Assembly (NCBI GenBank): GCA_002471275.1
Contig: DKPQ01000025.1
Coordinates: forward strand, 204,075 to 268,074
Origin: Flammeovirgaceae bacterium UBA7330
GTDB lineage: Bacteria > Bacteroidota > Bacteroidia > Cytophagales > Cyclobacteriaceae
Length of the DNA stretch: 64,000 nt
Direction of reading: 5' to 3'
The translations under genes were made by a program, and so were the position numbers. The number at the start of each line of letters is the position of its first letter. The first letter of the stretch is position 1. Under the pieces are notes generated by a model. The model saw nothing but the letters and a program-made list of their open reading frames with translations, did no database searches and was not told the DNA's origin. Shown here one piece after another: positions 17,914 through 27,579 of the stretch.

Positions 17914-19857
17914 ATGTTATTCCGTTACAGCCTAATATTAATCTTTCTAAATGTCACACTTCATGTAAATTCTCAGACCAATTCTACCATCGATAGTCTC
18001 ACTCGGGTTTTGACTACAACAGATAACCTGGAGGAGAGAATGGATATTTTCTATGTGCTCGCGGAGGAGTGGGCAGAATTAAACTTTGATTCCTCATACT
18101 ATTACGCCGCATCACTCAATAAAGCTGCTGCAGAATCCGGTAGCCTCTTACATCAAATCAATGGATACCGGGCAACAGGTCTGGCATTCGATTATGATTA
18201 CCAAATGGATTCTGCCAACTTTTATTATAAGGAGGGGCTAAAAATAGCTGAACAAATAATGGATACTTCATCCATTACAACACTCCAATTCAACCTGGGG
18301 ACGGTGGAGCTGCTCAAAGGCAACTATGTAAGTGTATTGCCATGGTATAACCGCGCCATCGAATTGCTCGAGATCTCAAAGATTGAAGAGGGCCTTTTAC
18401 TCAATATTTTTAATAACCTTGGTATCGTCTACCGAAGGATCAACAGGTATGAAGATGCCAAAAGAATTTATCAGCGCGCACTTAAGATTCTTGATCCTGC
18501 GAAGGATCAGCAGGTGAGGGCAGATATTTTTATCAATATTGGGAATGTATTTATTTCATTGGAGCAGTTTGATAGTGCTGAGTATTATTATAAAGAGGTT
18601 AGGACTTTTGCCGAAAGTCAAAACAACAAATTGGATCTTGCTTTTGCCTTAAATGGGCTGGGTGTAGTAGCCGAGTCTCGGGGTGATTATGGCAATGCAC
18701 TCAGGTACTATAACCAGGTGATCAATGACAAAGGAATCGAGGAAGATTATCTCTTATTCTCTGCATTGAGGTATAAAGCGGAAGTCCTTTCAAAGATGGG
18801 AACATTTGATTCAGCCAATTTTTACTTTAACAAGGCACATGAGCTATTTAGTGAAGAGGAAAACCCTGAAGAAATAAAGGACTTATATCTGCAAATGGCC
18901 AATCATTTTGAGCGTACCGGTCAGTTTAGAAAATCCAATGAGTTTTATAAAAAACATTATAAGCTCAAAGACCGGTTGGTGAGTGAAGAGGTGATAGATC
19001 GTACTTCAGAGTATGAAGAACGTTACAAGGCCCAGGAAAAGGAAAACGAGATCATCAGCCTGAAACTCCAGAATGAAGAGGCATCCCTTGTAGCTGCCAG
19101 ACAGAAGAATGAGCGCAACATTTTTCTCTCATTGACCTTGATCCTGATGATGGGTGTTGGATTCGCCATTTACATGTATAGGGTGAAACAAAAAGTAAAC
19201 ATGCGGCTCGAAGAAAAGAATGATGTGATCAATCAGGCCCTGGCTGATAAGGAGCTATTGATGAAAGAGATCCATCACAGGGTAAAAAACAATCTGCAGG
19301 TAATCAGCAGTCTGCTCAACCTACAGTCTAACTTTATCACAGACGAAAAGGCTAACGCAGCCATGCTGGAAAGCAAAAACAGGGTTCATTCCATGGCGCT
19401 GATCCACCAGCGTTTATATCAAAATGAAAACTTAACAGAAATCGATCTTGCAGAGTATCTGGATCAGCTGATTGATAACCTTGAGCAATCTTATTCCGGG
19501 AGTGAAAAGGATATAGAAATAGCGTTGAAAGCACCAGAACTGATGATGGATGTTGACAAAGTCATCCTTTTAGGGCTGATTGTGAATGAATTAGTTACCA
19601 ATTGTTTCAAATATGCTTTTGATGGTAAGAAAAGCGGACTTATTATTGTTGGGTTAGAAGCTCAGAATGGCATGATTGAACTCGTTGTTTCGGATAATGG
19701 TAAAGGAATGAAGGCACCGCCAAAGGTGAAACAGGGGAGCCTGGGTACATTGCTGATTAATGACCTTTCTAAAAAACTTAAGGCCGAAGTGAAATATGAT
19801 CTGACTGCAGGCACCAGCGTTTCAATTCAGTTCCCATATAAAAAGAGACTTTCATGA
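17914..19857 (+). CDS. TPR-repeat sensor histidine kinase (HisKA_2 type)
   Basis: A 647-residue membrane kinase. A signal peptide (MLFRYSLILIFLNVTLHVNS) is followed by a periplasmic block of tetratricopeptide repeats over about residues 50-350, a coiled coil near 355-395, and one transmembrane segment around 405-425. The cytoplasmic part has the HisKA_2 phosphoacceptor EIHHRVKNNLQVISSLLNLQ (H454 or H455) and an ATPase domain with VNELVTNCFKYAF and NGKGM. Overlap of 4 bp (ATGA) with the LytTR regulator indicates a cognate two-component pair. The signal sensed is unknown; TPRs suggest protein or peptide contacts. Confidence 0.9.
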   Translation: MLFRYSLILIFLNVTLHVNSQTNSTIDSLTRVLTTTDNLEERMDIFYVLAEEWAELNFDSSYYYAASLNKAAAESGSLLHQINGYRATGLAFDYDYQMDSANFYYKEGLKIAEQIMDTSSITTLQFNLGTVELLKGNYVSVLPWYNRAIELLEISKIEEGLLLNIFNNLGIVYRRINRYEDAKRIYQRALKILDPAKDQQVRADIFINIGNVFISLEQFDSAEYYYKEVRTFAESQNNKLDLAFALNGLGVVAESRGDYGNALRYYNQVINDKGIEEDYLLFSALRYKAEVLSKMGTFDSANFYFNKAHELFSEEENPEEIKDLYLQMANHFERTGQFRKSNEFYKKHYKLKDRLVSEEVIDRTSEYEERYKAQEKENEIISLKLQNEEASLVAARQKNERNIFLSLTLILMMGVGFAIYMYRVKQKVNMRLEEKNDVINQALADKELLMKEIHHRVKNNLQVISSLLNLQSNFITDEKANAAMLESKNRVHSMALIHQRLYQNENLTEIDLAEYLDQLIDNLEQSYSGSEKDIEIALKAPELMMDVDKVILLGLIVNELVTNCFKYAFDGKKSGLIIVGLEAQNGMIELVVSDNGKGMKAPPKVKQGSLGTLLINDLSKKLKAEVKYDLTAGTSVSIQFPYKKRLS

Positions 19858-20552
19858 CGCGGATATTGATCGTTGAAGATGAAGCGATAATAGCTGCCGA
19901 CCTAAACATGATACTCTCAAAAAGGGGATATGATTGTGATCAGACTGATAACGCGATCGAGGCGATGTCACTGATTGCAAAAAATGACTATCAGCTCTTT
20001 CTGTTGGATATTTTCATTTCCGGGGATACAGACGGAGTAGACCTGGCTGGTCAGATACGAAAGAAGAGTGATAGTCCGCTGATTTTTTTAACTTCTTATT
20101 ATGATAATCAGACGCTTGACAGGGTAAAGGAGGTTAAACCCGAAGCATACATTGTAAAGCCGTTTGAAGAGCGAAACCTGATAGCCAACATAGAGTTGGC
20201 GCTCTATAGGCACAAGAAGCCAGTGGCGACATCACCCAATCTGGATAAAATATTTGTAAAGGATCAAAGCGAGTTGGTGGCACTGGACCCTACCGATATC
20301 ACATATGTGGAAGCCGATGACAATTATGCCAAGGTAGTGGCCAATGCAAAAACCTATGTATTGTCTCATCCAATAAAGAAGGTAGAAGAGAACCTGGGAA
20401 AATTGCCTTTCGCCCGAGTACATAAATCTTTCATAGTCAACCTTACAAAAGTCACGTCCATTCAGGAGGGTTATGTTTTCCTGGGTACGGAAAAAATTCC
20501 CCTCGGAAGGACTTATCGTCAGCCATTCATGAATGCCCTTACGATCTTGTAA
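19854..20552 (+). CDS. LytTR-family response regulator
   Basis: A 232-residue two-domain regulator. The receiver domain has the acidic pocket E8-D9, phosphoacceptor D52 in FLLDIF, the switch threonine in FLTSY, and the lysine of IVKPFEE. The C-terminal LytTR DNA-binding domain covers about residues 135-232 (ITYVEADDNYAKVVA through FARVHKSFIVNLTKV). It overlaps the TPR kinase gene by 4 bp and is thus its likely partner. The large secreted protein gene 200 bp downstream may be a target, but no repeated LytTR half-sites were identified. Confidence 0.9.
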   Translation: MTRILIVEDEAIIAADLNMILSKRGYDCDQTDNAIEAMSLIAKNDYQLFLLDIFISGDTDGVDLAGQIRKKSDSPLIFLTSYYDNQTLDRVKEVKPEAYIVKPFEERNLIANIELALYRHKKPVATSPNLDKIFVKDQSELVALDPTDITYVEADDNYAKVVANAKTYVLSHPIKKVEENLGKLPFARVHKSFIVNLTKVTSIQEGYVFLGTEKIPLGRTYRQPFMNALTIL

Positions 20553-20756
20553 AGATCAATTCATGTTTTGCGTTATGATTGATAATGAGCGTGTTAAGTA
20601 ATTATTTTTTTTCATTCAGGATACCTAAACACAAACGTCAGAATTCGTTTACCCCGAATATCCTGTCCTAAACTCAACAATTCAGCAGTTCACGAAAATA
20701 GGATGGGTTGCCATCGCTTTTATCCCGAATTTTATCGTTCACTAAAAGTCAAAACG

Positions 20757-23700
20757 ATGGATTTCTCGCCTAGAATTTCCTCAGCCTTATTTTTGCTGAT
20801 CTTTTCAATTAATTTTTCTTTCGCTCAACAAGACTACTATTGGGTAGGTGGAAGTGGTAACTGGTCTGATGTAAGCCACTGGGCTACTACCAGTGGTGGT
20901 ACGACCAACCATGCAGTGGCTCCAACAGAACTGGACAATGTATACTTTGATGGCAGTTCATTTTCAGGTAGCGGACAAAGCGTAACCATAGATGTTGCTG
21001 CGGTTTGTCATGATTTCGACTGGACCGGTGCCACCAACTTCCCGGCAATCAATGCGTCCGATCAGCTGGATATCTATGGTTCTGCCGTGATGAACACGGA
21101 TGTCGATTACAACCTGGACGAAGTTTATTTCAAATCCTCAGACATGGGAGAGACCATCACTACAAGTGGTGTTTCTTTTGGTACATCATGTACAATAAGG
21201 TTTGAGGGAACAGGCAGCTGGTCGCTTGTTGGAAAGCTGGATACCTACCGCATTTATTTTGTAAAAGGTACCTTTTCGACTGCCAATTATGATATCACCA
21301 CTTCAAACACCATTTATGTATCCAGTACAACAGGAAATTTGATGGATCTTAGTTTGGGTAGCAGTACCATTAACTGTGGCACTTTTTGGAATTCCAGTGC
21401 ATCCGACCTCGTGTTTGATGCCGGTACTTCGGAAATCATTACGGGTCAGCTTAGGGGCGATCTGAATGGAAACGGACCATTTACCTATTATGACATCACC
21501 TTTGAGGATGGGGGGGCATTATACAATGTCAATAACCTCAATGTTGTGACATTATTGGCAGGAACGCTGTACGTTGAAGCAGGGTCTGTACAGAGTTTAA
21601 ATGATTTCGTTGCTAGCGGTGATAAATACTCAGACCTTGAGGTAATAACCTTTTCTGAAGGTACGGAAGCAACTTTTAGTGCAAGCAGTGGCACAATTGA
21701 TATTGACTTCGTTACGCTCCAGGATATACATGCTACCGGTGGTGCCACTTTTAACGCCACTAATTCCATAGACAATGGAAACAATGATGGCTGGACGATC
21801 ACGGCACCAGCTGGAGCAGACTATTATTGGGTAGGAGACGGAGGCGATTGGGATGATCCAACTCATTGGGCCACTTCTTCTGGCGGATCTACTTTTCATA
21901 CTGACTATCCCAGTAAATACGACAATGTATATTTTGATGTCAACTCCTTTACAGAAGCTAGTCAGACAGTAAATGTTAACATCCCGGAAGCCAATTTTAA
22001 AGACATGGATTGGACTGGAGTGACCAATAACCCAACATTATATGCTCCTTATGAAAGTCAGGTTAAGTTTTATGGTAATGTGATTTTTACTGATGGAATG
22101 ACCAAGTCTATATACAACGCAAGAGTATATGGAGATGACACAGGCCAGGAGTTTCATTTTGGGGGAGGAAGTATTACCAATTTCTCATTCCATGGTACTG
22201 GTGAATACACACTGTACGATCTGGTAGATTGCGGGAATTTTTCTGTATTTGGAGGTTCAATCAATCTTGGAGATGCAACTTTTGACATCAGCTTTACATT
22301 TACCGTACAAAACTCTGATGATGTAACCCTTGACATGGGTTCAGCGGTTATCAATACCAGGGATTTTAAAGTCGTGGATTTTGGTGGAACCATAATCAAT
22401 CCTGGTACTTCACAAATTATCATTACCAGAGATTTTTATGGAGATGATCATACTTTCAACCAACTGACAATGACGGGAAATGGGTCTGTCAGTGGTTCCA
22501 ATACCTTCACTACATTGGAGCTTGAGCCTGGTGTAAATGTGTCTTTAGCAGAAGGGACAACACAAACTGTGACCAACCTACTACTTACCGGTACAAAGGC
22601 ATCTCCCATCAATCTGAATTCCGATAGCCCGGGGACTCAGGCAACCTTATCAGTATCAATAGGCACTGTTGATGGTATTTATTTGATTCTACAGGATATT
22701 GCTGCGACAGGTGGTGCTACCTTCAATGCCGATCAAACGATCGACAATGGCAACAATACAGGCTGGAATATTACCAGTATCAGCAGTCAGGATTATTACT
22801 GGGTTGGAGGAACAGGAAACTGGTCAGATTTTGCTAATCATTGGGCTACTACCAGTGGGGGAACGACCTTTCATACTGGGGAACCAGGTGTTTTAGACAA
22901 TGTATACCTGGATGCCAACTCATTTAGCTCAGCAACGGATGAATTAACAATTGACTATGCTTCTATCAGCATGAATACTCTTGATTTGTCAGCTATGGAT
23001 GTTGGGGCGATCATTTCGGGAGACGTCATCCTGAACGTATATGGATCATTAAATATCTCCCCGATAGCAGCTTTTTATCCGGACGAAATTCATTTGTTAT
23101 CGGACGAATCAGTTTCGATTTCAGCAAAGAATCCATACTTATATACCAGTGGCGAGTTTTTCTTTGAGGGCGCTGGCACATTCACTTTATCGGATACCTT
23201 AAAGCTTCGGGAGTTGACCATTTCGAACGGCACATTCATGACAAATAATAACTATGTGAATATTGATTTCAGAACCACATTGGATGGAGACGCAGGCATT
23301 TTAATGGACCTGGGCACTTCAGAATATGTGAGTAGGTCCCTGACGAGTGGTAATGCTTCAAACTATACCATTGATGCCAGTCAGGCCACTATGGTTTTTA
23401 GTTCATCATTTAGTCCGGACTATAACAATGCGAACAATGTCACTTTAAATGACCTGATTATCAGACAATCGAATGGTACTGATGATGGAGACATCGAACA
23501 TGATATCACAGTAAATAATCTAATTGTTGAAGCCGGGTCTCCGATTACAATTAGGTCTGGAGTAACCGTCACAGCTAACCAGATTGAAATGATTGGAACA
23601 TCCGAAGAGCCCATATTATTGTCCAGCTCCATTGAAGGACAAGCCGGTACGTTGAGCCAGGCTACAGGTACTGTAGAAGCTGAATACCTGGAACTAAAGG

Positions 23701-25733
23701 ATAATATTGCTACCGGAGGCGCGACGTTTAATGCCTACAGCTCCATCAACTTAGGCAATACCAGCGGTTGGACATTCTTCAAAACCGAGCAAACCATTGA
23801 CTTCCCGGCATTATCTGACAAAGCTTTTGATGATGATCCATTTACGCTGGAAGCCACTGCCAGTTCGGGATTGACAGTAGAGTTTGAGGTACTTTCAGGT
23901 CCTGCTTCAGTTGAAGGCAATACTTTGACACTGGATGGTTCAATAGGGATTGTTCAGGTCAAGGCCAGTCAGGCGGGGGATATTGATTTTTACCCGGCTC
24001 AATCTGTGATCAATGAGTTTGAAGTGACAGGTTATGATCAGGAAATTACCTTTCCTGAACTGGCACCTGCAAACTACGGTGACGGACCCATTGACCTTTT
24101 GGCAACAAGTACCTATAACCTGAAGATCACCTATTCATCCAGTGACGAGTCCGTAGCAACGATTGATGGCAATACCAATGATCTGATCATTCAGGGAGCC
24201 GGAGAGGCTACCATCACTGCGATGCAGATAGGTAATGACTCTGTGAGTGTGGCCGCAGATGTTGAGCAGGTTATTTCCATAAGTAAGGCAGCCATAACGA
24301 TCACTGCAGATGATCAGATCATAAGTTATGGCGATCCAATACCAGATTTTACTTATCAGATATCGGGTTTTGAATACGATGACACAGAGGAGGACCTCGA
24401 CACTCCTGTAACCACAGAAACTACTGCTACTGAAAGCTCGGCAATTGGAACTTATCCGATTACGGTGGGTGGAGCCACTTCCGGGAATTATGACATTACG
24501 TTCGTAGATGCGACTTTAGAAATTGAGAAAAGAAGCCAGATGATCACCTTTGATCCACCTACAAGTGTAAATATCAATGATGGTACCCTGGATTTGGTAG
24601 CTACTGTTGATTCTGAATTGCCACTTACGTTCGAACTGACATCGGGACCTGCTACACTAAATGGGAATACCCTAACGTTCACCGGAACCGGTGAGCTGGT
24701 GATCCATGTGTCGCAAGCCGGGGATGACAACCATTTTGCTGCTGAGACGGTAATAGAAACAGTCATTGTAACAGATGGAACCAAAACCGATCAATCTATA
24801 ACATTTAATACAATCTCCGATAAGAAATACGGAGATTCATTTTCGCTAGCTGCCACCGCCACTTCCGGCCTGTCAGTCACCTACACGGTGACTGAAGGAC
24901 CGGGAGAAATTACAGGTAGTAGCTTAAAAGTTACAGGTGTGGGTAGCATTACTGTCAGGGCTTCACAGGTAGGGAATGACATTTTCAATCCGGCCATCTC
25001 TGTCACACAAGTTTTTTCTACCACCAAAGCTCCCCTGACCATCACCGCAGACGATAAGACCAAAACTTATGGTGAGACGAATCCAACCTTAACGATCTCT
25101 TATGATGGATTTGTGAATGGAGATGATGAAGGTGACATCACGCCACCATCTATAGGTACTACTGCCGGAATGTCTAGCGATGCAGGTGAATACGATATTA
25201 CTCTGACCGGTGGAAGTGCCGACAATTATGACATCACCAAGGTAAATGGAACGCTGACGGTCGAAAAAGCAGAAGCTACCATTACCATCACAAACCTTGA
25301 ACATGAAGCAGATGGTACAGAAAAGTTTCCCACTATCACCACAGATCCTGATGGTCTGGCCTACAGTGTAACCTATGATGGATCGACTACTGCACCGGTA
25401 GATGCAGGTGAGTATGAACTGGTTGTGACCATTTCAGATGTAAATTATCAGGGTGAAGTGACTGAAACGTTCTCATTGATCTCTGTACTGGGAGCGGCAT
25501 TTGTAGAAGCAGGTATCAAAGTGTTCCCTAATCCAACGGTGAACTACGTGGAAGTGAGAGGTATAGAAAAAGGAAACCTGACAATACTAGACCTTCAGGG
25601 CAAAGTGGTATTGACTAAAGAGATTGCTCCACAGATAGATCTGGGGAGTTTGACCTCAGGAAATTACATATTGAAAGTAGAAAATCTGGTTACAGAGAAA
25701 ACTTCTCAGTTTAGATTAATCAAGAAACACTAG
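20757..25733 (+). CDS. Giant T9SS-secreted surface protein with three long repeats and MBG-like domains
   Basis: The start is set at ATG 20757, which begins a signal peptide (ISSALFLLIFSINFSFAQ); the frame is open 54 bp further up but that adds only a non-leader-like extension. The mature protein (about 1630 residues) has three repeats of roughly 325 residues, each opening with DYYWVGG.GNW.D..HWAT and closing with ATGGATFNA...GW. Around residues 1005-1590 come Ig-like and MBG-type domains (ITADDQIISYGDPIPDFTY, ITADDKTKTYGETNPTLTI). The last 80 residues form a type A sorting domain: VFPNPTVNYVEVRG, GNYILKV, QFRLIKK. It is therefore secreted by T9SS and probably anchored by PorU. An adhesin or gliding role is inference only. 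Confidence 0.9.
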   Translation: MDFSPRISSALFLLIFSINFSFAQQDYYWVGGSGNWSDVSHWATTSGGTTNHAVAPTELDNVYFDGSSFSGSGQSVTIDVAAVCHDFDWTGATNFPAINASDQLDIYGSAVMNTDVDYNLDEVYFKSSDMGETITTSGVSFGTSCTIRFEGTGSWSLVGKLDTYRIYFVKGTFSTANYDITTSNTIYVSSTTGNLMDLSLGSSTINCGTFWNSSASDLVFDAGTSEIITGQLRGDLNGNGPFTYYDITFEDGGALYNVNNLNVVTLLAGTLYVEAGSVQSLNDFVASGDKYSDLEVITFSEGTEATFSASSGTIDIDFVTLQDIHATGGATFNATNSIDNGNNDGWTITAPAGADYYWVGDGGDWDDPTHWATSSGGSTFHTDYPSKYDNVYFDVNSFTEASQTVNVNIPEANFKDMDWTGVTNNPTLYAPYESQVKFYGNVIFTDGMTKSIYNARVYGDDTGQEFHFGGGSITNFSFHGTGEYTLYDLVDCGNFSVFGGSINLGDATFDISFTFTVQNSDDVTLDMGSAVINTRDFKVVDFGGTIINPGTSQIIITRDFYGDDHTFNQLTMTGNGSVSGSNTFTTLELEPGVNVSLAEGTTQTVTNLLLTGTKASPINLNSDSPGTQATLSVSIGTVDGIYLILQDIAATGGATFNADQTIDNGNNTGWNITSISSQDYYWVGGTGNWSDFANHWATTSGGTTFHTGEPGVLDNVYLDANSFSSATDELTIDYASISMNTLDLSAMDVGAIISGDVILNVYGSLNISPIAAFYPDEIHLLSDESVSISAKNPYLYTSGEFFFEGAGTFTLSDTLKLRELTISNGTFMTNNNYVNIDFRTTLDGDAGILMDLGTSEYVSRSLTSGNASNYTIDASQATMVFSSSFSPDYNNANNVTLNDLIIRQSNGTDDGDIEHDITVNNLIVEAGSPITIRSGVTVTANQIEMIGTSEEPILLSSSIEGQAGTLSQATGTVEAEYLELKDNIATGGATFNAYSSINLGNTSGWTFFKTEQTIDFPALSDKAFDDDPFTLEATASSGLTVEFEVLSGPASVEGNTLTLDGSIGIVQVKASQAGDIDFYPAQSVINEFEVTGYDQEITFPELAPANYGDGPIDLLATSTYNLKITYSSSDESVATIDGNTNDLIIQGAGEATITAMQIGNDSVSVAADVEQVISISKAAITITADDQIISYGDPIPDFTYQISGFEYDDTEEDLDTPVTTETTATESSAIGTYPITVGGATSGNYDITFVDATLEIEKRSQMITFDPPTSVNINDGTLDLVATVDSELPLTFELTSGPATLNGNTLTFTGTGELVIHVSQAGDDNHFAAETVIETVIVTDGTKTDQSITFNTISDKKYGDSFSLAATATSGLSVTYTVTEGPGEITGSSLKVTGVGSITVRASQVGNDIFNPAISVTQVFSTTKAPLTITADDKTKTYGETNPTLTISYDGFVNGDDEGDITPPSIGTTAGMSSDAGEYDITLTGGSADNYDITKVNGTLTVEKAEATITITNLEHEADGTEKFPTITTDPDGLAYSVTYDGSTTAPVDAGEYELVVTISDVNYQGEVTETFSLISVLGAAFVEAGIKVFPNPTVNYVEVRGIEKGNLTILDLQGKVVLTKEIAPQIDLGSLTSGNYILKVENLVTEKTSQFRLIKKH
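20832..23780 (+). repeat. Three tandem in-gene repeats of about 325 codons
   Basis: Units begin at 20832, 21819 and 22791 with codons for DYYWVGG-type sequence and end near 21800, 22770 and 23775 with ATGGATFNA followed by a Gly-Trp motif. Spacings are 329 and 324 codons. The DNA copies have diverged, so this is an old internal duplication of protein modules. Confidence 0.85.
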
Positions 25734-25769
25734 GCAGAAGTCTGTCTGGCGTGTTGCTGGATTTGACTG

Positions 25770-25797
25770 CCGCCCCGGAAAGCCGGGGCGGTTTTAT
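25770..25797 (+). terminator. Strong intrinsic terminator after the T9SS substrate gene
   Basis: A perfect 9-bp GC stem, CCGCCCCGG at 25770-25778 with CCGGGGCGG at 25783-25791, is followed by TTTTATT. It sits 36 bp past the stop codon. Confidence 0.9.
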
Positions 25798-25905
25798 TGT
25801 ATATGTGGTTTTAAACGCTTAATACACCTTACTCAGAAGTGTAGACTTCAGAGACCTTTTGCAGGATTTCCATAGTAACGATTTGGATACTATCTTGCCT
25901 CTCCT

Positions 25906-26925
25906 ATGCATGCAGGAAAAACTTTTGGATTGTTGGAAGCCATTCTCTGGACCAGGAGAGCAATCTTTAGGTTTGTGATTATTTCTACCATCCCCACGGT
26001 ACTGTATGCCATCTTTGATATCAAACAAATTGGTCTTCCCTGGGTGCCTATCGCCCTTATTGGAACAGCGGTGGCTTTTTTAATTGGGTTCAAAAACAAT
26101 GCAACCTATGACAGGCTTTGGGAAGCCAGGAAGATATGGGGAGCCATCATCAATTCCAGTAGGACCTGGGGTATTATGTCCAGGGATTTTGTGACCAACA
26201 GGCATGCTGTCAAACCGCTCAGCGAGCAGGAGTTGAAAGCGCTTCATACCCGATTGATCTATCGACACATTGCGTGGGTAAATGCCTTGCGATATCAGCT
26301 GAGGCAACCGCGGGTGTGGGAATCCATGACATCCAAAGAAAATAGTGAGTATAAAAAGATATATACAGTGCCTGAGGAGGCTGTGAAGATAGAGGATGTT
26401 TTGAGTGAATTTTTAGATAAAGATGAGCTTGAAAAAATACTGAAGACAAAAAACCCTTCCACTCAGCTTATTGCAAACCAATCTGCTGAACTCAAAGCGC
26501 TATTGGATAAGGGGTTGATCGAAGACTTTCGTCACATGGAGATGGAAAACCTCCTGAAGGAATTGTATGATCATCAGGGCAAATCCGAACGGATCAAAAA
26601 TTTTCCATATCCCAGACAGTTCGCCACGCTAAATCTTTACTTCGTTTGGTTGTTTTTGTTACTCATTCCATTTGGAATGCTGCCTGAATTCCAAAAGCTG
26701 GGGGAATACCTCGTATGGCTGACCATTCCCTTTAGTACTTTGGTGTCGTGGGTTTTTCATACGATGGAAAAGATCGGAGAAGCTACAGAAAATCCATTTC
26801 AGGGGGGTGCCAATGATATCCCAATGGCAGCCCTGAGCAGGACCATAGAAATTGATTTAAGGGAGATGCTTGGCGAAAAAGAGCTTCCTGAACCATGGAC
26901 CCCAACAAAAAGTATATTAATGTAA
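25906..26925 (+). CDS. Bestrophin family anion channel
   Basis: A 339-residue bacterial bestrophin (RFP-TM, UPF0187). The family features are TRRAIFRF near the start, the IALIGTAVAFLIGFKNNATYDRLWEARKIWG block at about residues 46-78, and a second membrane pair near 250-285. Bacterial bestrophins form pentameric ion channels in the inner membrane. It is followed 18 bp later by a beta-carbonic anhydrase gene, which suggests bicarbonate as a transported ion; that link is inference. Confidence 0.88.
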   Translation: MHAGKTFGLLEAILWTRRAIFRFVIISTIPTVLYAIFDIKQIGLPWVPIALIGTAVAFLIGFKNNATYDRLWEARKIWGAIINSSRTWGIMSRDFVTNRHAVKPLSEQELKALHTRLIYRHIAWVNALRYQLRQPRVWESMTSKENSEYKKIYTVPEEAVKIEDVLSEFLDKDELEKILKTKNPSTQLIANQSAELKALLDKGLIEDFRHMEMENLLKELYDHQGKSERIKNFPYPRQFATLNLYFVWLFLLLIPFGMLPEFQKLGEYLVWLTIPFSTLVSWVFHTMEKIGEATENPFQGGANDIPMAALSRTIEIDLREMLGEKELPEPWTPTKSILM

Positions 26926-26943
26926 CCTTTAAAATTGATTCTA

Positions 26944-27570
26944 ATGAAGATTGATCAGATTTTCGAAAACAACAAAAAATGGATTCAAGACAAGTTAAAT
27001 GTAGACAAGGACTATTTTAAAAACCTTTCCAAAGGACAAAATCCTCCTATACTCTACGTTGGGTGTGCTGATAGTAGAGTAACTGCCGAAGAGATTATGG
27101 GTGTGAATCCCGGGGATGTGTTTGTTCACAGAAATATTGCCAACATGGTGCCCAATACGGATCTGGGGGTCATGTCTACAATTAACTATGCAGTGGCTCA
27201 TCTAAAGGTCGATCACATTGTAGTATGCGGGCATTATTACTGTGGTGGTGTAAAGGCTGCGATGCAATCTGCAGATCTTGGCATCCTGAATCCGTGGTTG
27301 AGAAACATCCGGGATGTTTACAGAATCCATAAGACCGAACTGGATGCCATCAAGGATGAAGAGGAAAAATACAGACGACTGGTCGAACTCAATGTACAGG
27401 AGCAGTGTGTAAATGTTTTGAAGACTTCAGAGGTACAATTGGCTTATAAGGAACGTGGAATTACAGTCCATGGATGGGTGTTTGATATCCATTCAGGTAA
27501 ACTCATTGACCTGAAGATAGATTTTGAGAGTATCCTGAAAAAGATCATGGATATCTATCGACTGGTTTAA
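26944..27570 (+). CDS. Beta-class carbonic anhydrase
   Basis: A 208-residue enzyme for interconversion of CO2 and bicarbonate. The zinc site residues are in CADSRV and in HYYCGG (Cys, Asp-Arg pair, His, Cys). ATG 26944 (MKIDQIFENN) is preferred over TTG 26935 because it gives the usual N terminus. It forms a likely two-gene unit with the bestrophin gene. Confidence 0.93.
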   Translation: MKIDQIFENNKKWIQDKLNVDKDYFKNLSKGQNPPILYVGCADSRVTAEEIMGVNPGDVFVHRNIANMVPNTDLGVMSTINYAVAHLKVDHIVVCGHYYCGGVKAAMQSADLGILNPWLRNIRDVYRIHKTELDAIKDEEEKYRRLVELNVQEQCVNVLKTSEVQLAYKERGITVHGWVFDIHSGKLIDLKIDFESILKKIMDIYRLV

Positions 27571-27579
27571 GGAATCAAC

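Noticed and set aside
20703..20756. Upstream extension of the giant secreted protein
   Set aside because: The added 18 residues would precede and disrupt a normal signal peptide beginning at ATG 20757.
20832..23780. CRISPR or tandem DNA repeat array
   Set aside because: The repetition is at protein level with units near 975 bp and diverged DNA; no short direct repeats with spacers.
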